From Anisodus tanguticus (Eukaryota; Streptophyta; Magnoliopsida; Solanales; Solanaceae): a stretch of 64,000 nucleotides of DNA. The notes beneath the pieces are model-generated. The model made no database searches. It worked only from the letters and a program-made list of their open reading frames with translations, and was not told the origin of the DNA. Both the position numbers and the translations under genes were made by a program. Of this stretch, positions 35,600 through 47,421 are shown piece after piece. The stretch covers positions 30,214,001-30,278,000 of the forward strand of contig CM067549.1 in the NCBI GenBank assembly GCA_034509755.1, read 5' to 3'. Numbering within the stretch: position 1 is the first letter of the stretch; every line of letters begins with the position of its first letter.

Positions 35600-37110
35600 A
35601 GCTTTTTCTGTCCGAGCTTTCTTGGCCCTTTAAAGGGCAATCTGAATCCGAAGGTGAGTACACATCAGTAGTGAATCAACCCAAAACCTTTTTCCTGTGA
35701 AGGTAAGAGGTGCAGTCTCGTCCATAGCTCTCCTCATCAGAGCATCATGATCCTCTAAGCACTAATGAGTAAAGTATAACTCCCCGGTCAAACTCACTAT
35801 GATAGTCTGATCATGCTCCATTTTTTCTACGTACCTAGCATCTCGATCATCGACTTGTCTCTAAATATGGCGTGCCTTGATATCAGCCTTTGACTCATTG
35901 TCATGACTACAATGATAGCAGTTGGGTCTCGGAGTGAGGGTACCTTACAAATGTTCTCTTAACCAGTCAATGTAATCTTCGTCGCAACCCGGACGGAACC
36001 TATCTTTGGCTAGAGTCTCTGGACCCCATCTCACTCGACCATTCCACTCTTGGATGATATCGGCAACCTCTTTGATCATATATTCTTCATAGTCGACCAC
36101 ATAGTCCCACATGTTCCCTACTTGGGGTATCACTTGTCTCCTACCAAACTTGTCTTAGGACCCTAATAGGTGCATATGGGTGGATTCCCCCAATTCTCAG
36201 AAGTGGCAGGAAATGGCATTTTCTCCCTCTCATTACTATCGTCTCAAATATGAAGTCAGGGAATTTCAACTGTACGTTATCCACTCGAAGTCTCGAGAAT
36301 TTAAAGGTCCACCCCTCTTTGGTTTGGTTTCAGAAATCTGGACAATTGTCTTGGAGGTTATCTTTCCTACATTTCGAGTCTAGGTATGAGGGACCCTCAT
36401 ATTTGTTGAGGTGTTTGATAATTTACCATTGCACTAGTAGGTAGCACCCTTGGAAATACCTATGTAGGTTTCGGCATTGACCTAAAGCTCGGTCTATGTC
36501 AGTATTTAATTTCTCCATTTGAGGTTATGTCATGAAAGATAGCATGGGTGACATAGATGACATTAGTATCTATGGCAATGTGTCAATCTTTGGGAAAGAC
36601 CATGGTTCCTTGTAGGAATATGGCAAAGGTTAGGAGTCAGCTAGCCTCCCAATCAGTGTAAGACTGAAACTCAATGGAATGTTCTAGGTATCCTCTTTTG
36701 AACCTAAAGCAGTTTTAAAGCTCCCTAAAGGCTACGGTTGGACCGAATATCCAATTGGCACTATCTAGGGATAAAAATTTGATTATCTTATCGTGAGTAG
36801 GCTTATGTGGTACTAGAAGGTTATGGTCGGGTTTCTTCCTCCCTATACATGTCCCATTGCTATCTACGCAATCCAGGATGTCTTCTAGGGCCGGGGTCAT
36901 CTCTAAATCTCCGAACCTAAACACCATTCTATCACAATTCCAATATTCGGTAAAGACTTCTAACAGTTCCCTATTTCCTTTCATGGTCATGAGTGAGTGT
37001 AGGTTTCCTAGACAATTGGTTACTTCTTTCTATTGTGGGGCATCTAGCCACGACAACCAAAATCTCAGCAGCAATTCAGTTGTAAACCATATCAAATTCA
37101 GGTTGGTAAG
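35600..37110 (-). pseudogene. Ogre ORF1, plant-mobile-domain-like, decayed
   Basis: The N-terminal part (36990 to 36715) reads ELLEVFTEYWNCDRMVFRF then DLEMTPALEDILDCV. That is the aromatic-plus-TxEE/TPALED pattern of plant-mobile-domain proteins and of the ORF1 found upstream of gag in Ogre elements. The frame is lost in the middle. The region 36133-35945 (VADIIQEWNGRVRWG, then DYIDWLREHL) and a helical tail near 35830-35700 (RYVEKMEHDQTIIVSLTGEL) complete the expected layout. The function of this ORF in Ogre is not established. Three or more frame changes are visible. Confidence 0.6.
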
Positions 37111-37662
37111 CACCTAAAAAATAGAGCACGGTGACTTCCCCCACCCCTCAAGGACAATGGTTTATCACATAATGCACAATCTTGTTTCCATATAGAAAGT
37201 ACTTGGATGCAGTGATGTCGGGTCATAGACCATCAAGACACGAAATAATCAGCCTAATGGGTCCATATACGTCTAAAATATCTAACCCCGTCTAGGAAAG
37301 CATGCACTAGTTCAATAAGGATTTGGATTTGCTCTATTCTAAGCAAACTAGAGTGGTTTTTTTTGAATGACTAAGGGACCCGAGCCGACTACTTAGGGTG
37401 AACCATTGTCGACTGTTGGATGACAGTGAACAAACTCCGTCTTCAACCTGTTCCAATGATAGTAATTTGGTTTGTTACTCGAGGACAATTTCAAAACCGC
37501 GTAATTGTCTTTGTGCACTCATGCGAGTGTGTGCTCGTGCCATTTGGCGGAATAATGAAATACGTAAATGACAGTATAACTTGGGGAAAGTAAACACAAA
37601 AGAAATTTATATCATTTAATACATGTTGAATTGGAACCCTTATGGTTAGAACCTAGGTTTAT
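37111..37662 (-). other. Ogre 5' leader
   Basis: About 550 bases between primer site and ORF1 with no coding signal. Confidence 0.55.
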
Positions 37663-37680
37663 CCCCAACGAGTTGCCATC
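37663..37680 (-). other. Ogre primer binding site, Arg-tRNA type
   Basis: Minus strand GATGGCAACTCGTTGGGG, close to the TGGCGACTC...TGGGGA site (Arg tRNA) used by Tat/Ogre elements, directly next to the LTR end. The GCGACTC core reads GCAACTC, one transition. Confidence 0.65.
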
Positions 37681-38625
37681 TATTACGGTTCACTTTTACG
37701 CGGAGCCATAAAAGCTACTAAGAGGTTGTTGGTGCTCTAAGTCGCATAATTTGTTTTTTAGAGTCGCCACCTAATTTATAGGTAAATTAGGAAAACCAAT
37801 TCAAAAGGGTTTATTCAAAAAGTCAGTAAAAAATCCTTTCAAAACCATACTAGAGGTAAGAGTTCGTGATCCCGGAGGTGTTAGACACCCTGATATTAAA
37901 GATCCGTAGAATACAGTTGACCTTCGGGTTCTATAGCATGCTTATTTGTTACAAATCGCTTAAAAATTCATTTTCCACAAAAATCATTAACACGTCATTC
38001 ATTTCATTTCAAACTCATAAAAGGGTTTTGAAAAATAAAGAGTTAAATTCCACCTAAAATGGCTTGCATAGGGATGATTTAGTGAACTTATTTTTCAGAC
38101 CAAGTAAACTCAAGAATTAATTTAAGTAGAGCTACACTGTTTAGTCCAATAAGTTGGCCAATATTCCTTACACATCTTCTTTTGAAAACCATTTGAAGAA
38201 AAGAGTGCAATTCATTTGAAATGACATACTATGGGTTATTTTTATAGAAATAACATATAAGTCTTTTACTTTCTTATTTATTGAAGGCCAACTCTATATT
38301 CCACTTCCTAAACCATTACCCCAATTCAAGTTCTTAAGACTTTTGTTTTAGAAATCAATTTGGTTGGCCTGGCCCAAAAATAATCCTTAAAGGTTTGTGA
38401 ACTTAACCCAATATCTACTTTTGAAAACAATTTTAAGAACCCAAGTTTTTTTCCAAGATACTCAACTTTGTCTTCTTCTTAAAACAGTCCGATTCGTTTC
38501 ATGACTCAGTCTGATTCACTTACCAAAAAATCCAGATTTCCAAAAATGCAAATGGTTCAGTTTTACTAACAACAGTCCAATTTTTAGTCAAATCCAATCT
38601 AAATTAAATCCTTGAAATCATTTCA
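37681..38625 (-). mobile_element. Ogre 5' LTR, U5 end
   Basis: Begins TATTACGGTTCAC next to the primer site and contains AGAGTCGCCACC (37759) and GGAGGTGTTAGACACCC (about 37877), phrases typical of Tat LTR ends. It carries on after the LINE at 41475. Expected terminal CA/TG has decayed. Short open frames here are not coding. Confidence 0.65.
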
Positions 38626-38747
38626 AACTAAAAAAAAGTCCAAGCTCTTTTAAATCTTTGAAAAGTAAGTAAAGTGGAGCAACCTACCTTAGCTTTAAAC
38701 GCTCTGTAGAAACCCTAGCCTAACCACCATCTTTACAAAAATTTACC

Positions 38748-39158
38748 TTGCTGCTACCGGCCACCATGGACAATACGGTCAGTGGGAAACCTCCAATTGC
38801 GGTTGTACCACCTCTAACAGTAACTACTACTCCCATTCCTAACCCATATCCAACACTTTCTAAAGCCTATCACTCCAAACCTATTATGTCTAACTCCAGT
38901 AAACCTATTATTTTGCCTATTACTAATACATCAGACATACCATCAACATCCACCGAACCAAAAACCATTACTCATAACGATTCACCTAATACAAATCAAG
39001 AAACAAACACCATCCCTAACAGTTTGCCGTATTCAAATTTGGCATATATGTTGAAACCTAGTTTTCCAGTCATTACTCAAGTCGTGCCTCCAAATCCAGC
39101 TGTTTACATAGAAACAAACACCATCCCTATTTTGGTTCATGTGCAAGTATCAATATAG
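38748..39158 (+). pseudogene. LINE ORF1 N-terminal fragment
   Basis: 136 codons, Pro/Thr/Ser/Asn-rich (MDNTVSGKPPIAVV, TTTPIPNPYP), like the disordered N-terminus of plant LINE ORF1 proteins, which bind element RNA. The RNA-binding core and zinc knuckle are missing, and 30 bases after the stop the sequence is already ORF2 C-terminus. Recognition is by composition and position only. Confidence 0.45.
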
Positions 39159-40051
39159 AGGGATTACAAGTTCAGTAGTTAATAGTGAAATGGCGGCTGA
39201 CACCTGTGACTAGGAGATTAAAACAGATATACATAGTAGTGCCAGCTATTATACTATGGGAATTATGGAAAAGAAGAAATTTTATCAAACATAGATATAG
39301 AAGATCAGGGAATATAGTCATATATTAGGTGTTCTCAACTATACAAAGACTTGTACAATTGAGAAATCCGTCTCTCTGCAACATACTGTTGGGAGATTTT
39401 TGCTCTATGGTACTTTATAAAGCAGTACGGAAAGTATTTAACTATTACAAGTATTCGAAAGGATAAACAAAGATTTCAATAATTCAACATGGAATCTGAA
39501 ATTACAATCGTTACATAAGTAAAAAACTGGAAATTCCAGTTTTGTAGAAGACGGAAAAATGTAAATTGTTTTTGCTGAGTCGAGTGTAGCACTCTGTCCT
39601 TAAGACAATATTGCCCCGTATGTATCCTTTATACGTCCTGGACAATTTGTCTCCCAAGATAAAACAACAATGGAACCCTTGAGCAAAGGAAACTCAAGAG
39701 CTACCGTGAAGAATATTGAGTAACGAAATGATGCTTGGAAGTTGTAGGAAGAAAACTATTTTGGTTGTGTATTTTCGTGCACTGTTTTGCTGCCTCTCTT
39801 ACTGTTAACTCTTGTGCTCAACAATGGTGTAAGGGGGTGTTTATATAGGAGAGGGATGGACTATTTTACTGCCTGAAAACTGCCCCATAATAGCCAAATA
39901 ATGGCCATTATGGAGGTAGTAAAGTCACCAACATAAATGGGAGAAAGACCAACGGATTTGGCCATTATAGGAGGAGTAATTCAGCCAAAATAAATGGCTG
40001 AATTGAGTGCTTGGCATTTCTGTTTTTGACCGTCGAAATTCTGATGTTCTG

Positions 40052-40170
40052 GAAACTTCAGGGACCAAACTGTACATCTTGAAAGAATTCTGGTCCAAAC
40101 AGTACATCTGAAACTTCTGGGATCAAACTGTACTTCTGGCAAAGTTTTCTGGCCCAAAAAGATAATATCA
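40052..40170 (+). repeat. Four about 30-base repeats in U3 of the solo LTR
   Basis: Units of TTCTGGGAYCAAACTGTACW followed by TCTGAAA, each 28-30 bases, the last one diverged. Their place upstream of the TATA box resembles the enhancer-like repeat boxes of other copia LTRs. Confidence 0.75.
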
Positions 40171-40174
40171 GAAG

Positions 40175-40248
40175 ACCCACAGCCCACGACCCACGACCCG
40201 GAACTCGGAATCGGACGGGACGGGACGGGCGGCGGCGGCGCGCGTGGT
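40175..40248 (+). promoter_or_regulatory. GC-rich island of the solo LTR
   Basis: CCCACGACCCACGACCCGG, then GACGGGACGGGACGGG and GCGGCGGCGGCGCGCG, about 95 bases before the TATA box, in AT-rich surroundings. Confidence 0.6.
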
Positions 40249-40340
40249 CTTTCCTCGAACCGAAGCACATCTAGGTCCTCCCTCCTTTAAACACATGGGA
40301 TACCCCTTGGGGTCCCAAACCCCAAACCAATTTCGAATCT

Positions 40341-40347
40341 TATATAC
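40341..40347 (+). promoter_or_regulatory. TATA box of the solo LTR
   Basis: TTATATACACAACA context on the plus strand. A second candidate, TTATATAGG at about 39840, lies upstream of the repeats and seems less likely. Confidence 0.5.
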
Positions 40348-40990
40348 ACAACAATTCTTTCTTCCTCTACCGATGAGGGAGAATTACACACAATACCACA
40401 CTTTCCATGCTTCAAACACCTTACTTCGTGAACCAATATCTCTTTCATTTCTCAATGAAATTTGACGATTCTTGGCCCTACGGTTATCTACGTACTTAGT
40501 AGATCATGCATGTGTGAAGAACCGGATTCTCCAACATACGTTACACTAGTGTTTAAGCCGTTAAAGTTGGTCGGTCGCAACTCCCGCCAAAGGCAAATTT
40601 CCAACACATACCAAATAGATGGAGTGATTTGATATAGATGATGGATGGTGGAAGGGCAAACCTAAATGTTACTAAAGTGATTTGGAATCCTCCTCCAACA
40701 GGTTGGTTTCTATGTAATACAGATGGAGCTTCAAGAGGAAATCCAGGGAGAAGTGAATATGTTTTGTGTGTGAGAAATGAAGAAGGAAATTTAATTCATG
40801 CTAAGGCTAAGGAAATTTGAAATGCAACGAATACAGAATTAGAAATGCTGGCAATCACTAAAGCTCTAAGATACTGCAAGGAGAAGGGGTTAATAAGGTG
40901 ATAATTCAAAAAGATTCAGAAATGGTATAGAAGATTATGGCTGAAGGATGGAAACCACCATGACATATTCAACATTGAGGCATCCAGTTG

Positions 40991-41459
40991 AGATTTGAAG
41001 ATCCAAAGACATCAACAACTCAAATGGCGCATACAAGGAAAGTAAGAAGTTGTCAACAGAAGATTAATGCTAAACAAGTTTAATGTAACAACAATAACGA
41101 GTTCATACATCACCTGGAGAGGGCAGTAGGGACACCTCATGAGGGCATAAATTAGACATTTAGTATGGACATGAGTGCCACAACACCAAATTGCTAGATT
41201 CATCACCTTCACACAATTTTTCTAGAGAGACTCAGCATTAGGGCAACAAAAAGGAAATGAGGCGACAAATGCACTTTAATAATCTTATTTTGCTTTTTGC
41301 TTTTTTGTTTATTTTATTTATTTTGTTTTAGGCCAGATCCGTTTAGGATTGGCTTTTTTATTTGGGACAAGTGCGGTTTTGGCCTGGTTTTGTTGGACAA
41401 TTTTGCATTTCTTATTAAACAAAAAGCCCCTACTGGCAAAATTTAATTAAAAAATCTTT
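40991..41459 (+). other. LINE 3' untranslated region
   Basis: No reading frame; T-rich TTTTGCTTTTTTG stretch at about 41285 and AAAAAGCCCCTACTGG near the end, a phrase seen at plant LINE tails. Confidence 0.55.
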
Positions 41460-42128
41460 TTGAAATCAATTTCATGACGATTCTAAACTAAACAATGTAT
41501 GTATCATTTGCCTATCCTAAGTTGTAATCATAAGAGCTACAATTTCATCAAAGTATGTGTTTATACAAATAATACATATATAATATACATTTATTGAAAA
41601 AATGAAAGAGAAGAGTTTAGGCTGGTGGGCCTACCGAAGCCTACTAGTTGGTTATTTTCACTCATAGCTGAGCCTTCATGTGCAGTTATCAGTTGTCGGA
41701 CTCGATGAAATAAGGGTGGTTTGTCCTTTGGCCCAACTGAGTTGATAATGTAGTGGCCCATTGGGATGTGTGAATCGAAAAGGAGAGGGGAAAAGGATAA
41801 CATAAGTTAGAAGGTATCTATACTTAGCATATTTAAACACAAAAGCTTTGCAAATACTTCACATATATATCACGTATTAACAGTAACACATACTGATTAA
41901 AATAAATATCATAAAGCCCAAGCAAAGGAACTCAAATAAGACAACAACATAGTCAAATCAGAACAACTCGGATACGATAATTGGGCCTAGCCCATCTAAG
42001 CCAGCAACAATGTAAAAGAGAAACGAAACAACACTGGTGGGCCTAGCGCAGTTAAAGTCAGTGGCCAGAGGCATTGAGGCAAGGCGGAAAATGGGCTGAG
42101 CCCAAAACTCCCACAACTTTGTTATCCT

Positions 42129-42214
42129 AGTGATATACACAAGGATATACTTGCCTTGTATACATGATATACTGGGTATACATTATGTACATGATGTATA
42201 TACATGTATATATT
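42129..42214. repeat. GTATAC palindrome cluster, second copy
   Basis: Counterpart of 366-450 in the other Ogre LTR. Confidence 0.6.
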
Positions 42215-44785
42215 CACTACATGCCTTCTACCACCACATATAAAACTCAGAAGAAAATGATCAAAGGCAAATGCCAATACACATGCTTGACTTTCTTATA
42301 TCAGTTAGTCCAACTCTTTGTTGAACAAATATATTCAGGACAAATTAGTATAAGTACGCAAGAATAAAGCAAATAGGTTAAGAACACTTCCAGTTGCTAA
42401 CATGGCTCTTGTTTTTAGACTACATGCTTAGGTGATAGCATGATACTAGACAAATTCCAAACATGGTGATTAAAAAACATACAAGAGGCATGATAGGTTC
42501 CTTTTTTTATCAGTCTTAAGTGTATACTTAGTCCTTTTAATAGTCTGGTCCTTAAGAGAGTTCATTAGCATTCACAATACAAGGCAGTCTCAATGACAAA
42601 GCAATTAGACCAACCAGGTAAGTTCATACAGGCTATCACAGTAGTTGTTTAGGATTTCAAGATCAACACAGATAACATTGTACTACAAAGGCATGCAATT
42701 AGATCACTTTTAATAGCAGTTCTCAGACTTTCATAAGACCTAGTCATGTAGGCTGAAACAGATTTGTACAACATGTGGAGTAAGAACAAGTTAACAAGAC
42801 AAAACCAAAGACTTTTCAACATCTAAGAGCAATATTTAAGCATCATGCTTATCACATGATCAAAAGAGGTAGACACATGACAAAAGAGGTAAACTCAGAC
42901 TAGCACAAATAGTTCACAGTAACCCTTTTGCCTAACCTTCTAGCTGAATAGTCATGATTCAAGCTAATCCTAATTCTAGGCAGATGCAGATTAAGACATT
43001 TACCAAAATATTTTATCAAGTATGACATTTTTCTTTTTATCTTGATCATGAGAAACAAACCAAAACATAGGCTAATCAAGACTTGTCATTTAGCAAGTAG
43101 CTTTAGGCTTTCGACCTCACTTTAAATAAGTGTTCAAGTAGGTAGTATAGACTAATCCAACCGTTTCAACCTAGATATGCATAAATATGCAGATAAGAGA
43201 CCACATATGCCATTTTAACACAGTAAGGAATCATCTTTTGCGCTTCTAAGGGTTCAATATTTATTAACCCAAACTAGAAAACCACTTGATTAGGACTCAA
43301 ATCAATAGAAATAGGAATATGTCATGGTTATATAATGTTATGGCTAACATATGTGAACCAAGACATGAAACAAAGCATACATAAATAGATCAAAGCCACA
43401 ATAAAGCATACAAGTGGTTAATTTACTAAAACTATAAACAGGGACCTTAAGATGGATCTGAACAATTCACACAGAAACTAAATATGTTGTTATATCATGG
43501 TTTAAGACAAGACATACATAACTAAACCTAAACAATGACATAGATGCAAGTGTAAAGTCTTTCATGCTACAAAAATTAGGATAACAGGTCTTGGGAAACA
43601 TTTTGACTTGGAATAAGTTCACACTCAATAGGAACAAGCATAAACTAGACATGGAATGAATCAAAACAAACTTGGAAGCCTATTGTTCTGATTCCAAACT
43701 TAAAAACTCCTTAAAAGGCACATAGTTTGATAACATATAAACCATACAGGCTTATTAACACTTATAAGAGATTTACTGAGTTTTTTAGCAATCCTTTTCT
43801 TAACCATTTATCATTGTGATACACAACTGGTGAGCTAGAATAGATGTTTTACTTCATTTTAACTAATACTGACCTTAAACCTAGGTATATATGATTTCAA
43901 AGATTAAACCATTTCATTATCTCCAGATATCACTTTAAACAGGTGTCCTAAACTAGATTATACCCTTGCCTATCTAAAACAGACTTCAAATGGTGTTTAT
44001 GAGTTAGAAATAGCTTAACATAGGGCTACATGAATCATTTAAAACAAACTTGAGGTCTTTGTACTGTTTCTAGATCCAATTTTAGAATTAGACTCACATA
44101 AAATCAACTCAACTACTAGATGAACAGAGAAATAGGCTTATTTCTGATTCTGGGTATTTAAACATACAATATTACTATCATTTCTACACCTAGGTCCAAC
44201 ACTTATATTTCTAAAGTAGTAATATCAACTTAGGATCTATTACTCATCTTAACAAGTTATTATGCCCACGCTTCGTAATGATTTTAACTCATTCTTAAGC
44301 TAGTTGAACCAACACAGTTGATGAATATATACACATTCAAGTAAACTAAACTAAACAAGCTTATAGTTATCACTAGTTACACAAGAAATTATTTCATGCT
44401 TTCTTTAGACTTAAACAGTTATTGTATTCAACTAACAGCCATGTTTTACTTAGGTAAGCTCATATAGTACACAATAACATTAGTAATCAAATAAATTAGC
44501 TAAAATTGTAAGAACATAAAAGGAAATGGGATTACCTCTCTTAGTGGCAGCCTAAGGTCGAGGTAGGGGCTTGAGTCTTCAACTCCACACTCGATCTCAC
44601 TAGCACACACAATAAAATCAAAGTTTTAAAACTAGAAGACTAATTTCCAGATTAAGGACACCACCAAAGGGCTTAAAATCCAAAATATACTCAAAATCAG
44701 TCCAAATTTTATCGAAAACAACTCTTAAAATATAAAAGCTTGGGATTTCAGATTCTGGACCATTAACAATGAGAGGGTAGGTCTC

Positions 44786-44793
44786 AATTTATA
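44786..44793 (-). promoter_or_regulatory. TATA box of Ogre 5' LTR
   Basis: Minus strand TATAAATTGAGACC. It faces the Ogre genes. The upstream U3 has been displaced by element C, which begins 14 bases away. Confidence 0.6.
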
Positions 44794-44959
44794 GATACCC
44801 TCAAACATGTAATGACTGATTTGGTCGTTGTGATCTTTCCACCGGATTTCTTGTTATAACTCTTCTCTCGGCATTCACTGATGACATTTCTAATATAAAT
44901 AATGAGTCGAGTAATTCCAACAGATGAAAAAGAAGAGTATTCAAATTGAGAAAATCCAG

Positions 44960-45118
44960 AAATAGTCATTTCCGCCTCAGCGAACTCGTTTCCGCTTCAA
45001 CGTGAATTTGTCCGCCCCGGCACATGGGCGATGTGTCAAGTAACTCCGCTTCAGCAGACCCTTCATTCTCCATTGTACATCTACCCCAGCGGAATCGAAT
45101 TCGCTGTAGCGAAAATGC
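44960..45118 (+). promoter_or_regulatory. CCGCYYCAGCGGA motif island
   Basis: Repeated CGCCTCAGCGAA, CGCTTCAACG, CCGCCCCGGC, CCGCTTCAGCAGA and CCCCAGCGGA, ending just before the TATATATAAA box at 45130-45141. The same layout occurs in the second LTR (51205-51368, TATA 51376-51393). Confidence 0.65.
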
Positions 45119-45129
45119 TGGCAGTCAGG

Positions 45130-45141
45130 TATATATATAAA
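45130..45141 (+). promoter_or_regulatory. TATA box of element C 5' LTR
   Basis: GTATATATATAAATTC on the plus strand, directly after the motif island. Confidence 0.55.
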
Positions 45142-47421
45142 TTCTTATAAAGAGCACACTTTTCCAAATCAATATTTCTTGAGATGGGCTACCTTAATCA
45201 GTTTTTTCTTCATTCTTGGCCTAATGTTCCTTTATGAAAGTTAATATATTATTTCCCTTTGTTTTCAACTTAATGTCTTAATAATTGGTGAAATGGTTTG
45301 GAATAAAGGGTTAGTGGCAAGAACTCCATAATAGCAGAAACCTTCTAAAATGATGTTTTGTAATAAAATTGAATGGGTAAAGAAGATTTCTTCAAAATAA
45401 GATATATTGGGGGTAAAACAATCTTGTTGTATGATTAAATTGATTATATGAAACCTTTTATAAATAAGGAAGGACATGGGGTTGTGAATTGTTTGTTTCT
45501 ATAAATACATGAAATTGAAAGCCTAAATGAAGTTGTTTTTCAAATTAACTTTGGATTATACCTAGTAATCACGTTTAAAGCATTTTTGACTAATAAAATA
45601 TGGATTTTGACACCGTGTGCTCTGGATGGATGTGTAAGTGTCTTATATTGGTTGAGGACTAAGTCCTTGTGTGGTTATCTTAATTTTAGTACAAAGAACT
45701 TATATGTTAGATTATGTTCGCTACGAATAGTTCCAAGGACTCAAGTATGTGCGTTAATGATCGACCATTCATGGCTCCTGTCTGGCATTGAGGTAGGATA
45801 TGATTTAGCTTTTCGAGACTCCGATAGAAGTACATAATCTCTATACTTTATTGCATCTCATTATATCATTATACCTTGACTTGTGTTGTCATTGAATACA
45901 TACACTCATGGTTCTGTGACTTGATATGAGAGTGTTATGGGTATGATGTGGTCCAAAAAACCGAAAATGGAAGAGTAATATGAGATTATGGCACTTGAAA
46001 TGATATTAATACGCGGGGAGCGAAGTTGCATGCCTGCAACATGATTGAGACTCGACAAATGAGACATGGGATCTAGTTAGATTCATGTGTGGAATTTCGG
46101 TGGTCTAGGAGCGGTATATCAACTTCGTGGGTCCCTCATGGGTGTATGGATCATAATTAAACCTTGATGTACTATATACCATGTTGAGAAAGGTACCTTG
46201 GGTATGCATTCTATTTTCATCCTTACATCCATATCATACCATTTCATTGCCAGTATGTGTTTGTGCTCGCAATTGGGTGATTTTGATAACTTAGCTAGAT
46301 TCTTAAATTATAAGATTATATTTCTTACTTGATTCTTGGATTGATCATGGGTGTTTATATGATGGAATGAGTGATGGATTCTTGTAGATTTGTTGTATGG
46401 ATATATGTTATTAGTTGTTACTCACTGATAGTCTTGTCATTCTAATGGTAAAGGGTGATTTTTCTCAATGGTGATGATGTCATTCGATAGAGAGTCTAGT
46501 ACACGAAAGGGTGTCTTTCTTTACAATTGGTGATGGATTCGCTTAAGTCTGAGATTTAGGGTAATGATTGTAAAAAATGTGGTTCAACCTAATGGTTATG
46601 AATAAGGATCTGGAAGAAGTAAGGTGAAGGATTATGGTGTAATTTGCTTACAGTGTCAATTGTTATAATGAGTCTAGCTTGATTTGGTATTATTTGGTCA
46701 ATGCGTGAGTTTAATGGACTTCTAGGACGTGTTTCTTATATGTGATTAGGTGCTCCACGACGTACTAGTGTTGTAATAATATAACTTGAACAACTTAGTG
46801 TAATTATTGTTAATATGAGATGAGTGTTGAGAAGGTAAGTCTTTCATGTTCGTGATTTTTTTGTGAATATAGTGTCTTGGTATTTATGTGAACCTTAACG
46901 TATTCGGTACAACATAGTAGAATTATTAGATTCCTAGTGATAGGTTATGTGGGTCAACTTGGTATTTATTTCTAATTATGTATTTTTGTCATTATCGGCC
47001 TATGATGTCGACGGGGGTATATTGTGTACACATGCTACACTTGCTGCATCTTTTCTAGATGTAGGTATTCGGTTTATCAGTTCGCATATTGGAGTACAGG
47101 GAGCTGAGGCATATTATCTTATCCGGTGGCCTCGGTTCTTATCTTATGTAACTTTTCCCTTCATTCGGACAGTGTTGTATTTTTCTACATTCTGAAGTTG
47201 TATCTTAGAGTTCTTGTATAAGTCAGACCAGGTTCCGGGGATGAAAGATTATTTTATGGATTTATTGTTCTTATACTTTCATGGAATTCGTTACGATTGT
47301 AACAGATTTTTCTTCCGCATTTATTTAAAACCCTTTAAAGGCTATTTTAGGAATTTGGTTTGCCTACTGGGGGGATTGTTAGGTTCTACCATGACGCCCG
47401 TGATTTGGGTCATGAAAAAAT

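Larger units (their letters stand above)
24343..37680 (-). mobile_element. Tat/Ogre-type Ty3-gypsy element, internal region
   Basis: A 13.3 kb internal region in minus orientation with the gene order ORF1, knuckle block, gag, protease with G-patch-like segment, RT, RNase H, integrase and a long 3' untranslated region. The extra ORF1 upstream of gag, the very large size, the long LTRs and the style of the RT (LNRVSPKDNF, KLLGFIVS) are Tat/Ogre hallmarks. Every gene carries stops or frameshifts. Confidence 0.85.
39387..40606 (+). mobile_element. Solo LTR inside the LINE (probably copia)
   Basis: 1220 bases, TGTTGGGAG...TTTCCAACA, with perfect 5-base duplications CATAC at 39382-39386 and 40607-40611. 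The TGTTGG/CCAACA ends are typical of copia. It carries four about 30-base repeats, a very GC-rich block and a TATA box. No internal region remains. The ORF2 frame of the LINE is interrupted, so it came later. Confidence 0.92.
39190..40990 (+). pseudogene. LINE ORF2 C-terminus with RNase H, split by solo LTR
   Basis: 39230-39386 reads VVPAIILWELWKRRNF, the segment between RT and RNase H in plant LINEs. Removing the solo LTR (39387-40606) and one CATAC restores the frame into RNPSLCNIPNRW. At 40607-40990 the RNase H domain follows with IWNPPPTGWFLCNTDGASRG and NPGRSEY; the catalytic aspartate of NTDG is present. Stops after SDLI and KAKEI, and a frameshift near 40890, break it. Endonuclease and RT domains are deleted. 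Confidence 0.8.
38626..41459 (+). mobile_element. LINE with large internal deletion
   Basis: A plus-strand L1-type element reduced to its 5' ORF start and the last part of ORF2 plus a 3' untranslated region. A possible target duplication TTGAAATCA(A)TTTCA occurs at 38612-38625 and 41460-41474; it has one indel and lies in A/T-rich DNA, so the exact ends are uncertain. The 3' end is A-rich (ATTTAATTAAAAAATC). A solo LTR is inserted in the middle. Confidence 0.6.
41460..44807 (-). mobile_element. Ogre 5' LTR, remaining part
   Basis: Homologous from 41770 to the two parts of the left LTR (1-1943, 10673-11675) and to 23638-23660. 41475-41769 has its counterpart left of the window. It contains the GTATAC cluster (42129-42214), the leader exon-like stretch with AGAGAG/GTAATCCC (about 44530-44770) and the TATA box. 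It is cut by element C at 44808. No genes. Confidence 0.65.
44808..47417 (+). repeat. Element C 5' LTR
   Basis: Starts TGTAATGACTGATTTGG and ends GGGTCATGAAA, four bases before an iMet primer site. It matches 51039-52168 in its first 1.0 kb and family B/D LTRs in its last 1.5 kb, but lacks about 250 bases that B has in the middle (after 45835). Confidence 0.85.
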
